Assembly (NCBI GenBank): GCA_031216445.1
Contig: CM062197.1
Coordinates: forward strand, 2,707,501 to 2,771,500
DNA: 64,000 nucleotides
Origin: Lateolabrax maculatus
Taxonomy: Eukaryota; Chordata; Actinopteri; Acropomatiformes; Lateolabracidae
Direction: 5' to 3'
Shown here: positions 35,502 through 48,100 of the stretch, piece after piece
Layout: the number at the start of each line of letters is the position of its first letter
Numbering within the stretch: the first letter of the stretch is position 1
Program-made: the position numbers and the translations under genes
The notes under the pieces: generated by a model
Told to the model about the DNA's origin: nothing
The model's input: the letters and a program-made list of their open reading frames with translations, nothing else
Database searches by the model: none

Positions 35502-38500
35502 GCAGCTTTAGTAGTAGAATTGTAGTATTCTCTTAGTGCCAAGGTTAGAGATTACTGGACACTACCAGGAGCATTTTAAAAGGGTGGGGGAGCATTTGAA
35601 GTTGCTGAGTCACTGTCAAAAATGCAGACTTAGAAGTTTCGCAGGTGAGTGTCAGATACAGCAAAGCAGCAGAACAGGTGCACAGGTATGCAGGTATGCA
35701 CAGTATGAAATATTCAGTTGATACAAGCCAGTTACATCCCTGCCTCAGACCAACAGGTTCATATTGTCCCTTTCATGTATCAGTGATTCTTAACTGGCAG
35801 CTTTTTATTTGAAAAAAACAAGTGACAACCACCACAGCCAAGCTGCAGGTCCTCTAATGGCCACTCAGTGGAAGCACCAAGAAAACTGAACTGGGGTTCT
35901 CTGGAAAAACCACAAAACTTCTTCAATACAAAGTCTGTGCAATTTGTCTAGACGAGTTTAAACTCTCAACACAATTTCACATCTTCTTAAGTCTGTTTTC
36001 GTAGGAAATGTGTAAGCTATCCCTCTATTAACAAACTGTGGATGTTTACAGAGACGTGATTTTAGGGGGTCCACACTATTTGCACAAATTTGGATTTTCT
36101 GGTCCCAGTAATTCTCAAGGAGGAACTCCTGCACCATCTTTGATTTTACATTGTTTGTGATGAATGAAATTGAAAGAGACCTTTTGTCTGTCTTGGTAAA
36201 TCATGTCTTTTTTTGTTACGTTGCACCGTCATGAATAAAGGAACACACTACACCTTTTGATTCACTTTGTTCTGCAGCCATCTTCAATTTGGCAATTCCT
36301 TTATTTGGGATTCCCTTTTGTTTCTGGAAGTTGTTTTCCCTCAAGTCAAACATTAAATGTGAAACTTAATGCAGGCCGCCCGCTCCTGAAACCACATGCA
36401 TGTTTTTCTACAGTCGTGTTTTTCCTGTCAAACCCCACAGCAACTTGTTTCTCTGAAGACGTACTGAGTGAAATGAGGTGGAAGAAAAACGTGCAGCCTC
36501 TCGGGCCTCGATGCATCTCTGTTCAGAGTCACTGTCACAGAGTTTAATCAGAGTTAATTTCCACTGATTAATGAGTGATTAGAAGAGGCTGCTCACCAAG
36601 CGACCGAACCAATTGATTGGACAACCTCTGGAGTGTTCTCATCTGTCAGCCTAATTGCAGTTAACCCACCAGCCTTCCCTCTGAACCACCACATCGCTGC
36701 ACATCGAGCTCAGAGGAAACACTTTTTCAACTCAAATCTGTTTAAAATGTCTTGTCAAAGAGGCAAAAGTCTGAGAAAAGAAGCTTTTAAAATGCTCCAA
36801 CCAGTCAGAGTCAAATGTATGAAGATGTACTAACTGTACATTAACAATAGCAGCGGTAACAGATTTAATTCAGCACAAGGATGAATAAAAACAGGCAAAG
36901 CTATTTACAAGAACACAATAATTTATCACCTTTATTGCTCCTGGGTTTTACTCAAAGCTGGGACATGATGAGAGATGCTGAAATCAAGTGCAAGACTGTG
37001 AAATAACTGAAGAACACCAGATCTCAGTGTTGAAATCTTTAAGGTCCCATATAATATAAACATTTCTCTGCAGATATACACGATAGGGTCGACTATCGCT
37101 AATTGACATCAGGCTGCTCCTGAACCTGTTAATCATGTGTTAATGGTGAATGACAAATTCAAGTTTATTAGATTTAATAGACCTCAAGGTCGTTGTCATG
37201 ACACCTTGGTGGAAAAACAGATGATGAGCGGAGGGAGAGTTTGGCCTCCAGTCTGAAAAGAGCTAAATGAAAATATCCTGATTGAATAGTTTCCTCTTTA
37301 TCTCTCTGACTGGACTTTGATCTTCCTACAGGTAAGTTTGAAGTCATGTTTGGGAGAATTACACCATGAAAAATCTCTGCTACGCATCAGCAGAGGGGAA
37401 AGTGCTACAACAGGTTGAAGATGATCAGATACGGCGGTCACAAACATGACTTGATGCTACGTCTATACTGTGAGTTCTTAAAATTAAGACCAGAGTGAAA
37501 CATCGGAGGGAAGAGGACAGCAACCTTCCTCTCAGTGAGTGATGGTGCAGAGGTAGTCCATCAGTGAGAAGAAAATACAGTGGCCCCATCTAGTGGTGGA
37601 GGTGTGAACTACAGAGTGGAAAAAAAAAGAAGGTGTGTGCAGGATGTGGAGAAGAAATGTTACAAAGCAGAAAAAGCAGCTTCTAAGCTCAAGTTCACAA
37701 CTCGGACGTGGCATTTAAAAACAGAAGATTTGCTGAATTTGAAGGGAAACCCTCAGCATCATTCTTGTAACGGTCGACAGACATAAAGCATCTTCTGAGA
37801 GACGTTAAAATGAACACATTTTCCAAAAGTCTGTATATAAACCAAAAATGTATACCTGCAACCTGAATCCAGTCTGTATGTTTTTGTTACTGTCACTGTC
37901 TTTTACATCCTTCTAGCTTTTTATCCTTAATTTGGTCCATCAAATCAACACATGTACAGCTCACCTCACCATATTCTCCAGGTTTTTCCTGCATTCATCA
38001 GGGTGTCTGAAGCTGAATCCTGTTTCCTTATGTACTTCTACTTCACTACATACCAGAGGGAAATATCGTATTTTTTACTCGACTTCAAGTTACTTACTTA
38101 AGATTATTCACCTTGAATGTTGTGGTTTCAGTAATTTAACTTGTTCCAGTGGACACTAAATGTCACAAAAAGAGGAGGTCTGACTGTATTGAAGTGAATA
38201 TGGAAGAAATAATTAGTTAAAACCCCAAACTTCTTTCTCCAGATAGAAATGAAATGTTTTTTTTCTACCAACATGTGATGTCACTTCTTCTAATGTTTGT
38301 CTTGGAGATTTTGAAAGTCATTGCTCCACATGTTTCAGGGCTTATTTGCCTTTAATGACAATCGTCTCAGAAGTTAATTTCCATCTCACTTGATTTGCTA
38401 AAACTTGACCACTGAAGCGTTTTTGTAGTCCACGTTTATTGGCCACAAACAGCAGCATTGCTAGAAGCTGGGAGAGTCTGAAAGCAGCTCTGATACAAAC

Positions 38501-40429
38501 ATGTTCTGGGCTCCTTGTTCAGCTGACTTTTCTTCTCCTATTGGGACATACAAAACTCACACCAATTTCAAAACTGACCAGGAACTCAAGCCTATTTTCT
38601 CTCCAGCTTCTTTTAATTTTACTCTTGCTGTCTCTCTGCAGTCATGAAGTCCTGAAGCTTAGTTGATCTCAGCTGTTTTTAAATCTTTTTGTGGTTTCAC
38701 CCCAAATCTCACTGTATAAAGCAAATCTTGGTATTTTTGTGTTACCTCCCAGTAATCTGCAGGTCAAAAGACTTCTAGAAATGAAATCTGGGCAAAAACT
38801 GTAAAAAGGTTTTCAGATATTAAAAACTTGTTTTCATACTCCGGGCGCCTTTAAAAGTATTCCCCATTCTGTGAGAGCACCAGGTGAATCATCACAGGTG
38901 CAGTCAGTTGGTCAATAATTAGTTAAATGGAGGTCAGCTGCGTGTAGTCAAAGGGTTTCAACTGAGTGTATTACAAATAAACCGATCTGATTGAAAAGTG
39001 CAAGTAAAAAGTTGGATACAAGAAAATTTCAGTCACTTAACATCCTTTGGAGTCCAGCTAAATGAATCGTTAAGATGTGAAAAGAATATTAAACTGTACA
39101 CTTTTCAACCAGATTTAACCCACAAATCAAGATTTATTTTACTGGGCAACACAACTGTGAATGATGAGACAAAATGGCAAAATAAAATAAAGAGTTGCAT
39201 ATTTATTCACTAATTGAGCCTCATTTTACAGAATTTAATCAAATTTAGTGTATGTTGGATGTGAAACGTCCTCCTCCCGTCACCTGATCATTCAGGATGC
39301 AGAGGTACAAATCAAAACCGGGTCCCACACCAGGATCATGTCTGTGAACCAACGAGCCAAATAATGTGCCGAAGCTTTCGAGAAGCTGAACTCTTCCTGT
39401 CAGGTGAACACACACAGCATCAAGGTGCTCTACACACACACACGGGTGTTATTATTGCCTAGGAGTTTTTATTTTCTACAGGAATTTACAGCAAAAAAAG
39501 ACTAACACTGTTGTTGCTAATATTCAAAAAGGTCCTGAAAATCAATTCTAGCACACTTTTCGACAGGTATTAAAAACACACACACCTCCCGTCTCAGCCC
39601 GCCCCACCTCGCACTCCAGTTTGCAGGGCAACTAAACATCACATCAATAAAAAATAAAAATGAAATGCATACTTTTTGCATTGGCACAGAACAAAAGCAG
39701 ACGGGCAGCAGACGTGGGTCAGTGAGCATTCAGAAAAAAAATCACTTTTAGTGTTTGTTTTGAGCTGCTCGGAGAAGCGGATGTCAGGGAAGTTTTCGTA
39801 GAAATGATTTCACCACAGTTGCTGGAAATTTCCTGGTGTATGAATAAATGAATGATCACAAAACGCCTTCAAAATACAGAGAGGGGAAATGATAAAGTCA
39901 CCCTCTGATGGCGGGATTCCTAACTTACAAGACACAAATTAAAATTAATTGGTGAAGTGGAAGAGGCTGAGATATGTTAACTTTTTTAGTCCCGAGCGAA
40001 CATATGTTGATTCACAGGGTTATTGATTGCTGTAATTGTTCCTCCTGCCCATGCTGGCTGTGAAGAGATCCACAGTCCTCTTTCTGTTGCATTGCAGAGT
40101 TCAGCTGAAATAAATTAAGAAGGTATCTTCCAAAGTGTAAGTCTGTTAAGTACAAAATTCCTTTTTGCTGAAATTTTGTATTAAAAACTAAAGAAGGAAG
40201 TTAAACTCTTAATTTATCTGCTCTGGCCTCATACTAGATTTAGCTTTTAGTGTGAGAAAGACTTGAAAACATGTGAACCTTTTTCACTAAAAACAGCCAC
40301 ACCACAATTAAAAATACCCAATTTCAAGTAAAAGTCAAAAATTACTGATCTATATTAAATTATTCTCTGTTGTAGTTGGTGTAAGTGAAGCTTATTTTAT
40401 CTATTTAAATGCTGTTGGGTGCATCATAT

Positions 40430-42121
40430 TTTATTAACTGATCATATAATGTATTTTTAATTTGAAATCTGAATCTGCAAAGTAACCGAAATGTAGTGGA
40501 GTAGAAGTATAACATGAATAAAAAACACTACGAGTACCTCAAATTTGTACTAAGGTAAAGTCCTTCCCCACCGGTTTCTACAGGTTTCTGTTGAGGATTT
40601 TGGGATCAATATTTAAAACTGAATCAATTGGCAGCTCACTCAACAAGAACAAATCAGGTAGTGATGTGATGAAATGTGAACATCTGGTTCTCTGTGCAGA
40701 TTAAAACAAAGGCAAAAAATAATATTCGCAAGTATCGTGTGGCCCAAGTTTGCTTCCAGCGGTTTCATCCCACCCTCCCTCATCCAGGATCGAACATCTG
40801 TCCCCTCAGAGTGGGACAGTAAGGCCAAACTGCCAGAAGTCAACATTAACATCATACATTTTTAATTAGAAAAGGCAGGACGTCCTGCCTCCCAAACCTC
40901 CCCGACTCTGGACAGGAACTGTGCCAACCGCTGTCCAAAAATGCCCAGAACATGAATATAAAGGGCATGCTGAAAAAGACTCACTTTTAGCCTTTGGAGA
41001 AGTTTCAGAAGAATAAGAATCATACAAAGGATTCATTGTTTTTGTTTCTTACTGTGCACAAGCTGAAGGAGGCTTCATGTTCATTAGCATAAAGCCAAAC
41101 TCCCCTAAAAAACACTTGGAAAAATATCTACAGTATATTCCTCTAGATGCAAAAACAAAACACATTCTTTGTTTTGCTCGTGTAAATATATACGAGGGGT
41201 ACAAATGATGAATTTAATGGAACCAGAGGGGAGGACTGATTGAGAAGCTGCAGTTCAACCACAAGGAGGCAGAAGAAGAAATAAAAGTGCACCGAAAAAA
41301 GCAACCAGATTTACAAGCCATTTAATCTTGAATTCAGTCTTAAAATCATACAAAAGGAGTGAAAAAGGTCAAAAAGGAGCCACAATTTGATTTGTTTGAG
41401 GAATTTCTTCTTGAGAATAGATTTGATTTCTTCAGGATCCCATCAGCCGATAGTGAAAGGAGTTCAGATACACCAGAATAAATAAAATATTTCACCTTTT
41501 TCCAGTAAAACGAGGGCTAAATACAAGATTAACTGACTTGCAGAGGTGAATATTTTGGGATATTTCGGGAGGAAGGCAGAAGGAAGGAGGGAGGTGAAAA
41601 AGAGGTAAGAAAAGAAACAGAGTGTTGATATACATGGCAGCGGGTAATGATCCACTGTATTAGTTTTATAGGGTGTTATTAAAGCACTACAGACTAGGTG
41701 TGTCGACTGCCTGCCACACACTGGGCTTCATCGTCTCTAATATGCAGCAGCGCGCTACGTTAATGTGTAATAAATCATTTACACAAACAAAAGTCCCCCG
41801 CTCCCAGCTATTACATCTGCATAGCAAAAAAAAAAAGAAGAAAAAACAAATAAATAAAATAACAAACACACAGGAAAAAAAAACCCATAACTGAGCCTTC
41901 AAACCATCTTTAACGATAACTCAAACCCCGTCTTTTCCCCCGGTGGCTACTGTTTTCTTTTCCTCTAAAAGATAATACAGAAGTAGTTTTGATGCAAGAT
42001 TTGTTATTATTATTACTTTTTTTTTGTTTGTTTGTGTTTTGTTTTTTAGAAAAAAATCTGTTTCTTCATGAAGCGCACTTCCTACTTCCTCTTGGTCCGG
42101 TGGAGGTGTCTGATTGGCCGG
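40430..42121 (-). other. dbn1: dbn1 3' UTR, end not fixed
   Basis: Downstream of the dbn1 stop the minus strand has ATTAAA variants at 41,331-41,336 and 41,213-41,218 and the first canonical AATAAA at 40,430-40,435. The 3' UTR may therefore be about 0.8-1.7 kb. The region 41,822-41,882 is A-rich on the + strand. No coding sequence is visible. Confidence 0.4.
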
Positions 42122-42177
42122 TTAGTCGTCGTCATCATCGACCACGGGGTCCGTGTCCCAGCACGTAATGTCAATCT
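42122..42177 (-). CDS. dbn1: dbn1 last coding exon (C-terminus)
   Basis: Acceptor gttcag lies at its 5' side (42,178-42,179). AG completes a Glu codon with the G left by the preceding exon. The peptide EIDITCWDTDPVVDDDDD then stops at TAA. EIDITCWD is the invariant drebrin C-terminal signature; the five-Asp tail replaces the Glu-rich end of mammalian drebrin. Confidence 0.95.
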
Positions 42178-45100
42178 CTGAACGCACACACAGACACGCA
42201 AAAACATGATTGATATAGCAAACATAATTCATTATTATTTTCAGGTGTTTCTGTTATTTAGTCCACCCTCAGCGATGTAAACGGGGTGGACACACTAATA
42301 GAAACACAGCACCACAAACTAAATCCTCTAAATGATCGTACAGCTGATTCAACACCTCTGTTAAACAGTTTCAGCAATAACTAAACCTTCATGAAGGGTT
42401 TATTGCGGGATGTTAGTTTCAGCTCTGTGTACCTAATAAACTGGCAACCACGTGTTTATTTTCTCATGGAGGGTTTTTTTTTCCATCAGTCTATCTTAAA
42501 AGATAAAATGTGTCTAAAAACGAGTGAAGATTCAACATATTTATGTTTTTTTTAACAACAGATCCCTCACGTCTTGGCCACAGACGTGCTGTCAGACCCT
42601 CAGGGGATGGGATGATGAGGGCTAACAACCTTTCATCTTTGTTAAAATAACATGGTGCTCTAACTTCACTATCCATTTGAAGTCCTTGCCTATCATGCTT
42701 TTACCAGCTGAGTCACGTCACACTCACCACACCGCTATAACTTTTAATTTGAAATACATTTGTGCAGGAAGTGTTGACGGCAAGTTAAAAGAGATCCAAA
42801 GACAAAGCAAAATGGGAGCAACTGGATAATAACAAGAGAATGAAAACAGTATTTGTGTTAAAAAGAGACCTTATCAGACAAATATCTCACCTGGTGGCTT
42901 GTTATAAAAGACTGGTGCAGGTTTAGCCGAGGACTCCTCTGATTGGCCGAATTCTTCCTCCTGTGATTGGCTGAAATAGCCCTCGCTCGCCTGTCAGACA
43001 GGCAGGAATAAAACAACTATTAAGAAACAAAAACACAGAAGCGTCTTTTTGAACTCACAGCATTAACCTGTCTCACCTGAGTCCCTTCTTTCAGCAGCGT
43101 CTCCCCATTGGTCATCAACAGCTGTCCATCCTCCAGCTCCGGCCCCTCCCCGGATGCATGCTGCAGTGCATGCTGGTAGCTCAGGGTCATCTGGTCAGAG
43201 GCCGTCACGTCCACCAGACTGGAGGGGTCGTCCTCGGGGCCGGTGGCCGAGCACAAAGTCCCGTCCATCATGTCATCGAAGCTGAGGAGGGGCTGAGGCT
43301 TGCCGCTGGCTGCGGCGGCGGTGGCGGTGCTGGGAGGGGCGTCGTCACCCATCAGGTCCACCAGATTGGAGGACTTGGAGGTCTGGGAGGGGTCGTCGGG
43401 AGGGGCGGAGTTGCTGTCCCACAGGTTGACCAGGCTGTCTGTCCCGGACTCCCACACGGAGAAGCCGGAGGAGTCGCGGGCCTGCGGAGCGACGCTCTGC
43501 ACGGGCTTGGTGGGTGTCGACTCCTGGACCGGCGGTTTCTGCTCCTGCTTTGGCACTGAATCTGGTGGAGAAAACAAGCAAAACACCATAATTCACAGGT
43601 GATTCCAAATATCTTGTCTTAACTGCGTCTTTCACCAGTCGATCAGTTGATTTGCGGGCAGAAGACGTAGGAACATGGACATTAACTGGATGAATTTGGT
43701 TGAAGGTGATATCTGGCCTTTGCTTTCCACTAGGACGGTCACAAGTTTCCACTTTGATTCCACTTTCACTCTTACCCCACTCGTCTCTGCAGTCCTCCTC
43801 CTCCCTGCTGAAGTCCTCTTTGATGGGCGTGGTGACTATTTTAGGAATGGGCGACACGGCGGCCATGTTGCGCTCTGTGCTTGCTTCATCGTCATCCCCT
43901 AGAGGGAGAGAATAGCACCGCAACAAAATCGAAAAAGGTACAGAGCAAAAGTCTTCACAAAAATCCTCCTAGAACAACAGAATTACACTCATGAACCAGA
44001 CGTGTTGAACTAAAACAGAATACTGCTGCTTAACTGAAACGATTTGTTTTATCAAAATGAGTCCAAATTTTGGGAATAATGGCGTCAGTCTACTTAATTT
44101 AAGAGGGGTTTTCTTCTTTGGAAGTATCAAATGAAGCTGACATGAAGCTTCAAAAGTTACATCCTGTGTTACTTCAACACATCCAATAAAATCACAGCAA
44201 TCACATCACTTCTTCCCCGTCACACGACCAGCAAACAGACAGAGACAGTCACCGAGCCTGTTTCCAGACGAGAGGAGCCAATCAGACTCTGTGTGTCAAG
44301 TTGGTGACATTACCAAGCTGTGTCTCACACGAATAAATCACTTTAAAAGTTTTACTTTGATGGACATTTAATCTGTAGCAGATGAGAAAGTAAAGGAGGC
44401 AAAACTCCCCAAAGCTGTGATGTTTGAGGATCAATCTTGGTGCTGAAATATGGCAGACTGATGTTCAGACGTTGTCCTGTGTGCAGAGGTGATCTGTTTG
44501 AACTTCTCAGCTTTATTTTTAGCCACACTGGCAGCTTGGTTCGAGGGATGACGATGTCAGTCTGCAGATGACTTTGGTCCAGACTGAAATATCTCAACAA
44601 CCATCAGATGGATTACCATGACATTTGCTACAGACATTAATGGCGCCCACAGGAGAATTTCTAATGAGTTTGAAAATGCTGATTTTTTATTTTAGTACCG
44701 CCAGCAGGTCTTTTTTTTTGTTGTTTTTTACATTTAAATATTGAATCATCTACTGACTGGATTGGCACAAATTATACAGACATTAGGATGTATCCTAATG
44801 ACTTTGGTGATCCTCTGACTTTTCATGTAGCACCATCATCAGGTCATAATCAGGCTTTAAACCAACGCCATTTCCATCAGCCTCAGCCGTACTTTCTATT
44901 TAGTGCTAATTTGCAAGTTTGAGCATTCTTTGTTTGAATATCATGAGACAGTGCCTGAAAGCTTAACGTCTCAACCCAAACAGTGAGACTCGGACTCTGA
45001 ATTGCAGCGCAAGATGTTGAGTTGACATGTGACACTTGTCAGTCGACGCCTATAGTACACACTGGACGTATCGTACAGACAGAAGACGTAGTTAAGGGAG

Positions 45101-48100
45101 AGGAACCAGGAGAGTTAAAGGAAATGGATACTGGTAAGTAGCTGCATATTTCAACAAGAAGAGGGCAAGTTGTCACCAAAACCAAGACACAATCACTATA
45201 ATCCAGCAAGTCGTGAAACAGCCATCAGACATCCCCTGTACATTTATTATTATGCCATCAATGTATACGGACACATTGTGGGCGAGTCACAGTCACAATG
45301 CTGACGCCACAACCAGGAATACAACTCATTATGACAAACATCGACACGGTGCCGGTTACGGTCCAGATAATCACTTCCACAATGAAAACGTCACTTTTTC
45401 TCAGATGTTGGATGATTTCATGCTTGTTGAAGTCAGACGTTCCTGTTCAGAGACCCGAACAAGATTTCCCAGAGGACACGAGCACAATAAACCACAGATG
45501 AAAGAACAACAGAGTCACTTTGACTGGAAACAAACGGCTGCCTGAGATGTGTGACCCTGTTAAAATGACGAATCACATCGAGCCCAGCAGGGTCCTGCAT
45601 GGGTGGCTTCTGCAAGGTCAAAAACCTGCGGCAAGTAGTGTTCAATAATAATATTTTACTGATTTTGGAAACCAGTTTAAAATACCCTTTAATGTTAAAG
45701 GAAAGACAGATTTTAGTGTCAGCAGGCCATTACAGACATGCAGTAACAAACACTCCAGATCATAAAGGTGGTCTTTATGATGTGGCCCAGTAACTACATT
45801 TTTCAAAGCACTTCATATGTTTTTAAAGTGTGGATTCACCCCAAAACAACATGTTTTCTGCCTTACCTTTAGTGGTATCCAGCCATGCACGTAGTTTGGG
45901 TTTTTTGTCCAGGCTTTGGTGTGTTTCTCACTTATATTCCACCCCGATATAATGGGATGTAAATTAAATTTTCTGTGTTCACAGCATTAAAAAATAACTT
46001 TTAACACATTCAACAGGAACATTTCTTTCCAGAAACTATCCACAGTAAAGGGATCTGTCATTTTTAAAGGTTGTGGCAAACAGACATATCTGAAACCTGG
46101 ACAAATAAAACCGAAACTATCTGCATGGACACATACGGTCACCCTTAAAACTAATAAACATTTAAACATTTAGCTGCCTTGAAGTTCATATTTTTCTTTG
46201 GTACTGCAGTTGTGAGAATAAGTGTTTGAAAACTCTTCTTGGTTGATGCATTTAGGGAATTTAGAACATCAGATATTTGGGACTCAGCCACTAAAACTGA
46301 GTCAGAGAGTCAAATTAAGCTTTTTACAACGTCCTTGTTTTTTGATTGTTTGTCCGCTGGGGTTTGTGTCTGGGGTTTTTTTTTAAAGGAAATCAGTCTA
46401 AAAACATATGGTTTGCTCTGGAAATTGGTCATCAGTAATGTCAGGCATTTGATATAGTTAATGGGCTAAAACATATAAAATCACCGGTTTTAAACAGAAG
46501 AAAAACAGAGGTCAACGATCCATATTCAGGCCAACAGACAGCGGTGGCGACTGACGGACGGCTCGACGACGTCACGTATACACATTCATACACAAACACT
46601 CACAGGTTGGTCAGCCGGTCGGGATTAAAAGCAGCAGGAGTGTGTTTTTGAGTGTGTGTGCGCAGGGAGGTGTCGCAGTCCGGGATTGGAGGCAAGAGAT
46701 TGAGGATCAGAAAAAGGAGGGAGGTGAAAGAAAACCAGTGAGATTCTGTAGGGAAGTAAAAGTACCTTGTTGCCAATTCAAACCATAAAACATCAGGAAA
46801 AAACAGCAACATTTACAAAAAAAAATAATTCAACATCAGCAGCTGACTGGACGACGTCTGAAGGATGAAGACTGAGGGGACGACAGACTCAACATCTACC
46901 ACACAAACCGACAAACAGCTTTATGGTTTACAGCCATAAAGGATATTCTGTCATTTACTGGCAGTTAGTGAGAAGCTTGTGTGCCTGTTATCTTATTAGT
47001 GTGAGACATATTTGATAGTGAGTGACCTTTGTTAACAGGAGAAAAAGGTTTAAGGCTCAAAATGGGTTTGTTTTTAATGTCCTAATGAGTTGTTTTTTCT
47101 GACTTGATATTTAGGTATTCTCTTTTGTTACTGGTTTGTAGTGTTTGAAAAAGTCGTCAAAAACTGTTACTGTACTTACAAAATGTAATGAACTATCGGC
47201 ACTAAAAGGATAATACTGGTGTTATTTTATATTTTTCTTATTGTCAACAAAGTTTGTCAGTTCGTCTCAATACTTTTTTAAACACCTCATAATTATGTAT
47301 TGTCATGTGTTAAAACATCTGGATTCTGTAGTTTTAGTTCAAACAGGAGGAAACAGTGCATTTGTTTGGGACTATTTCCAGCGGCGGATTAACGCTCTAG
47401 TTTGGAAACACACACAGTAGGATCAGTCATTATTGGTTCAGGTCTTTCTTTGGGATTTGTTGACAAGAATGAAAATATAAAATATCACCGGACTCACAAT
47501 TTGAGCTACTTTAAACTGTAACGTAAAGTCAGGGGGAGATGAAGGTCGTGGGAACGGAGGGCAGGTTCAGCGGGAGGTGGTGAGGGGATTTTGAGGGTTG
47601 GTGCGCAGGTGTGTGTGGTGTGAAAGTGTGTTTGTGCTGAGCGGAGTGGGTTACGAAAATGAAGTGCTGAAACTGAGAAGATGAAAATGCATGTGGACCG
47701 AAAAAGTGCTAAACCCTGTTCAGCTGATCGCAAACTTCTTGATTGCTAGTCTTTGTTTTTTTTTCTTCATCTTTATTTTTATTTTCAGTTCTGTTAATTT
47801 AAACTGGAAAAAAAATACTCTAAATTATAAAGTCTCATCTGATCCTGTTAGCCTCAAATATGCCCTCCCAGCATTACAGTCATCTCTGTTACGTCACAAT
47901 ATTTTTCACTTTGAAGGACTTTTCAAGAAGTCCTGACGATGTTCGTAACTTTTTCTATCCCAAGTTTAAAGTGGAAATTTGACAAACTCTCTGTGGAGTA
48001 TTCAGAGGTTTACCTGCACACTAGCATCCCGATGTGACCAGGTTTTGGAGTATTCTGGTTCTGTTTGTGCATGTAAACATCATATCCTGGTTTCGTAAAC

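Larger units (their letters stand above)
27271..40429. other. Intergenic spacer between convergent prr7 and dbn1
   Basis: No exon with a recognisable product was found on either strand in about 13 kb. Contents: a dispersed repeat (about 30,150-30,420), an X-box-like cluster (32,544-32,784), a retroposon tail followed by a (TG) array (34,285-34,614), a degenerate 33-bp minisatellite (35,196-35,501) and generally AT-rich unique-looking DNA. Open frames of 60-115 codons here have no start context, splice sites or family resemblance that would support a gene. Confidence 0.6.

Noticed and set aside
43158..43602. Long plus-strand open frames opposite the large dbn1 exon
   Set aside because: Antisense shadows of the drebrin acidic-tail exon, whose minus-strand peptide clearly matches the family.
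46600..46812. Possible dbn1 exon with donor gtgagt and frame ending NPDRLTNL
   Set aside because: From the best acceptor (ccctacag) it would end in phase 2, which does not fit the phase-1 entry of the next exon, and the peptide lacks drebrin similarity.
47506..47733. Pro-rich minus-strand frame in the same dbn1 intron
   Set aside because: No acceptable splice donor before the stop codon and no similarity to drebrin.
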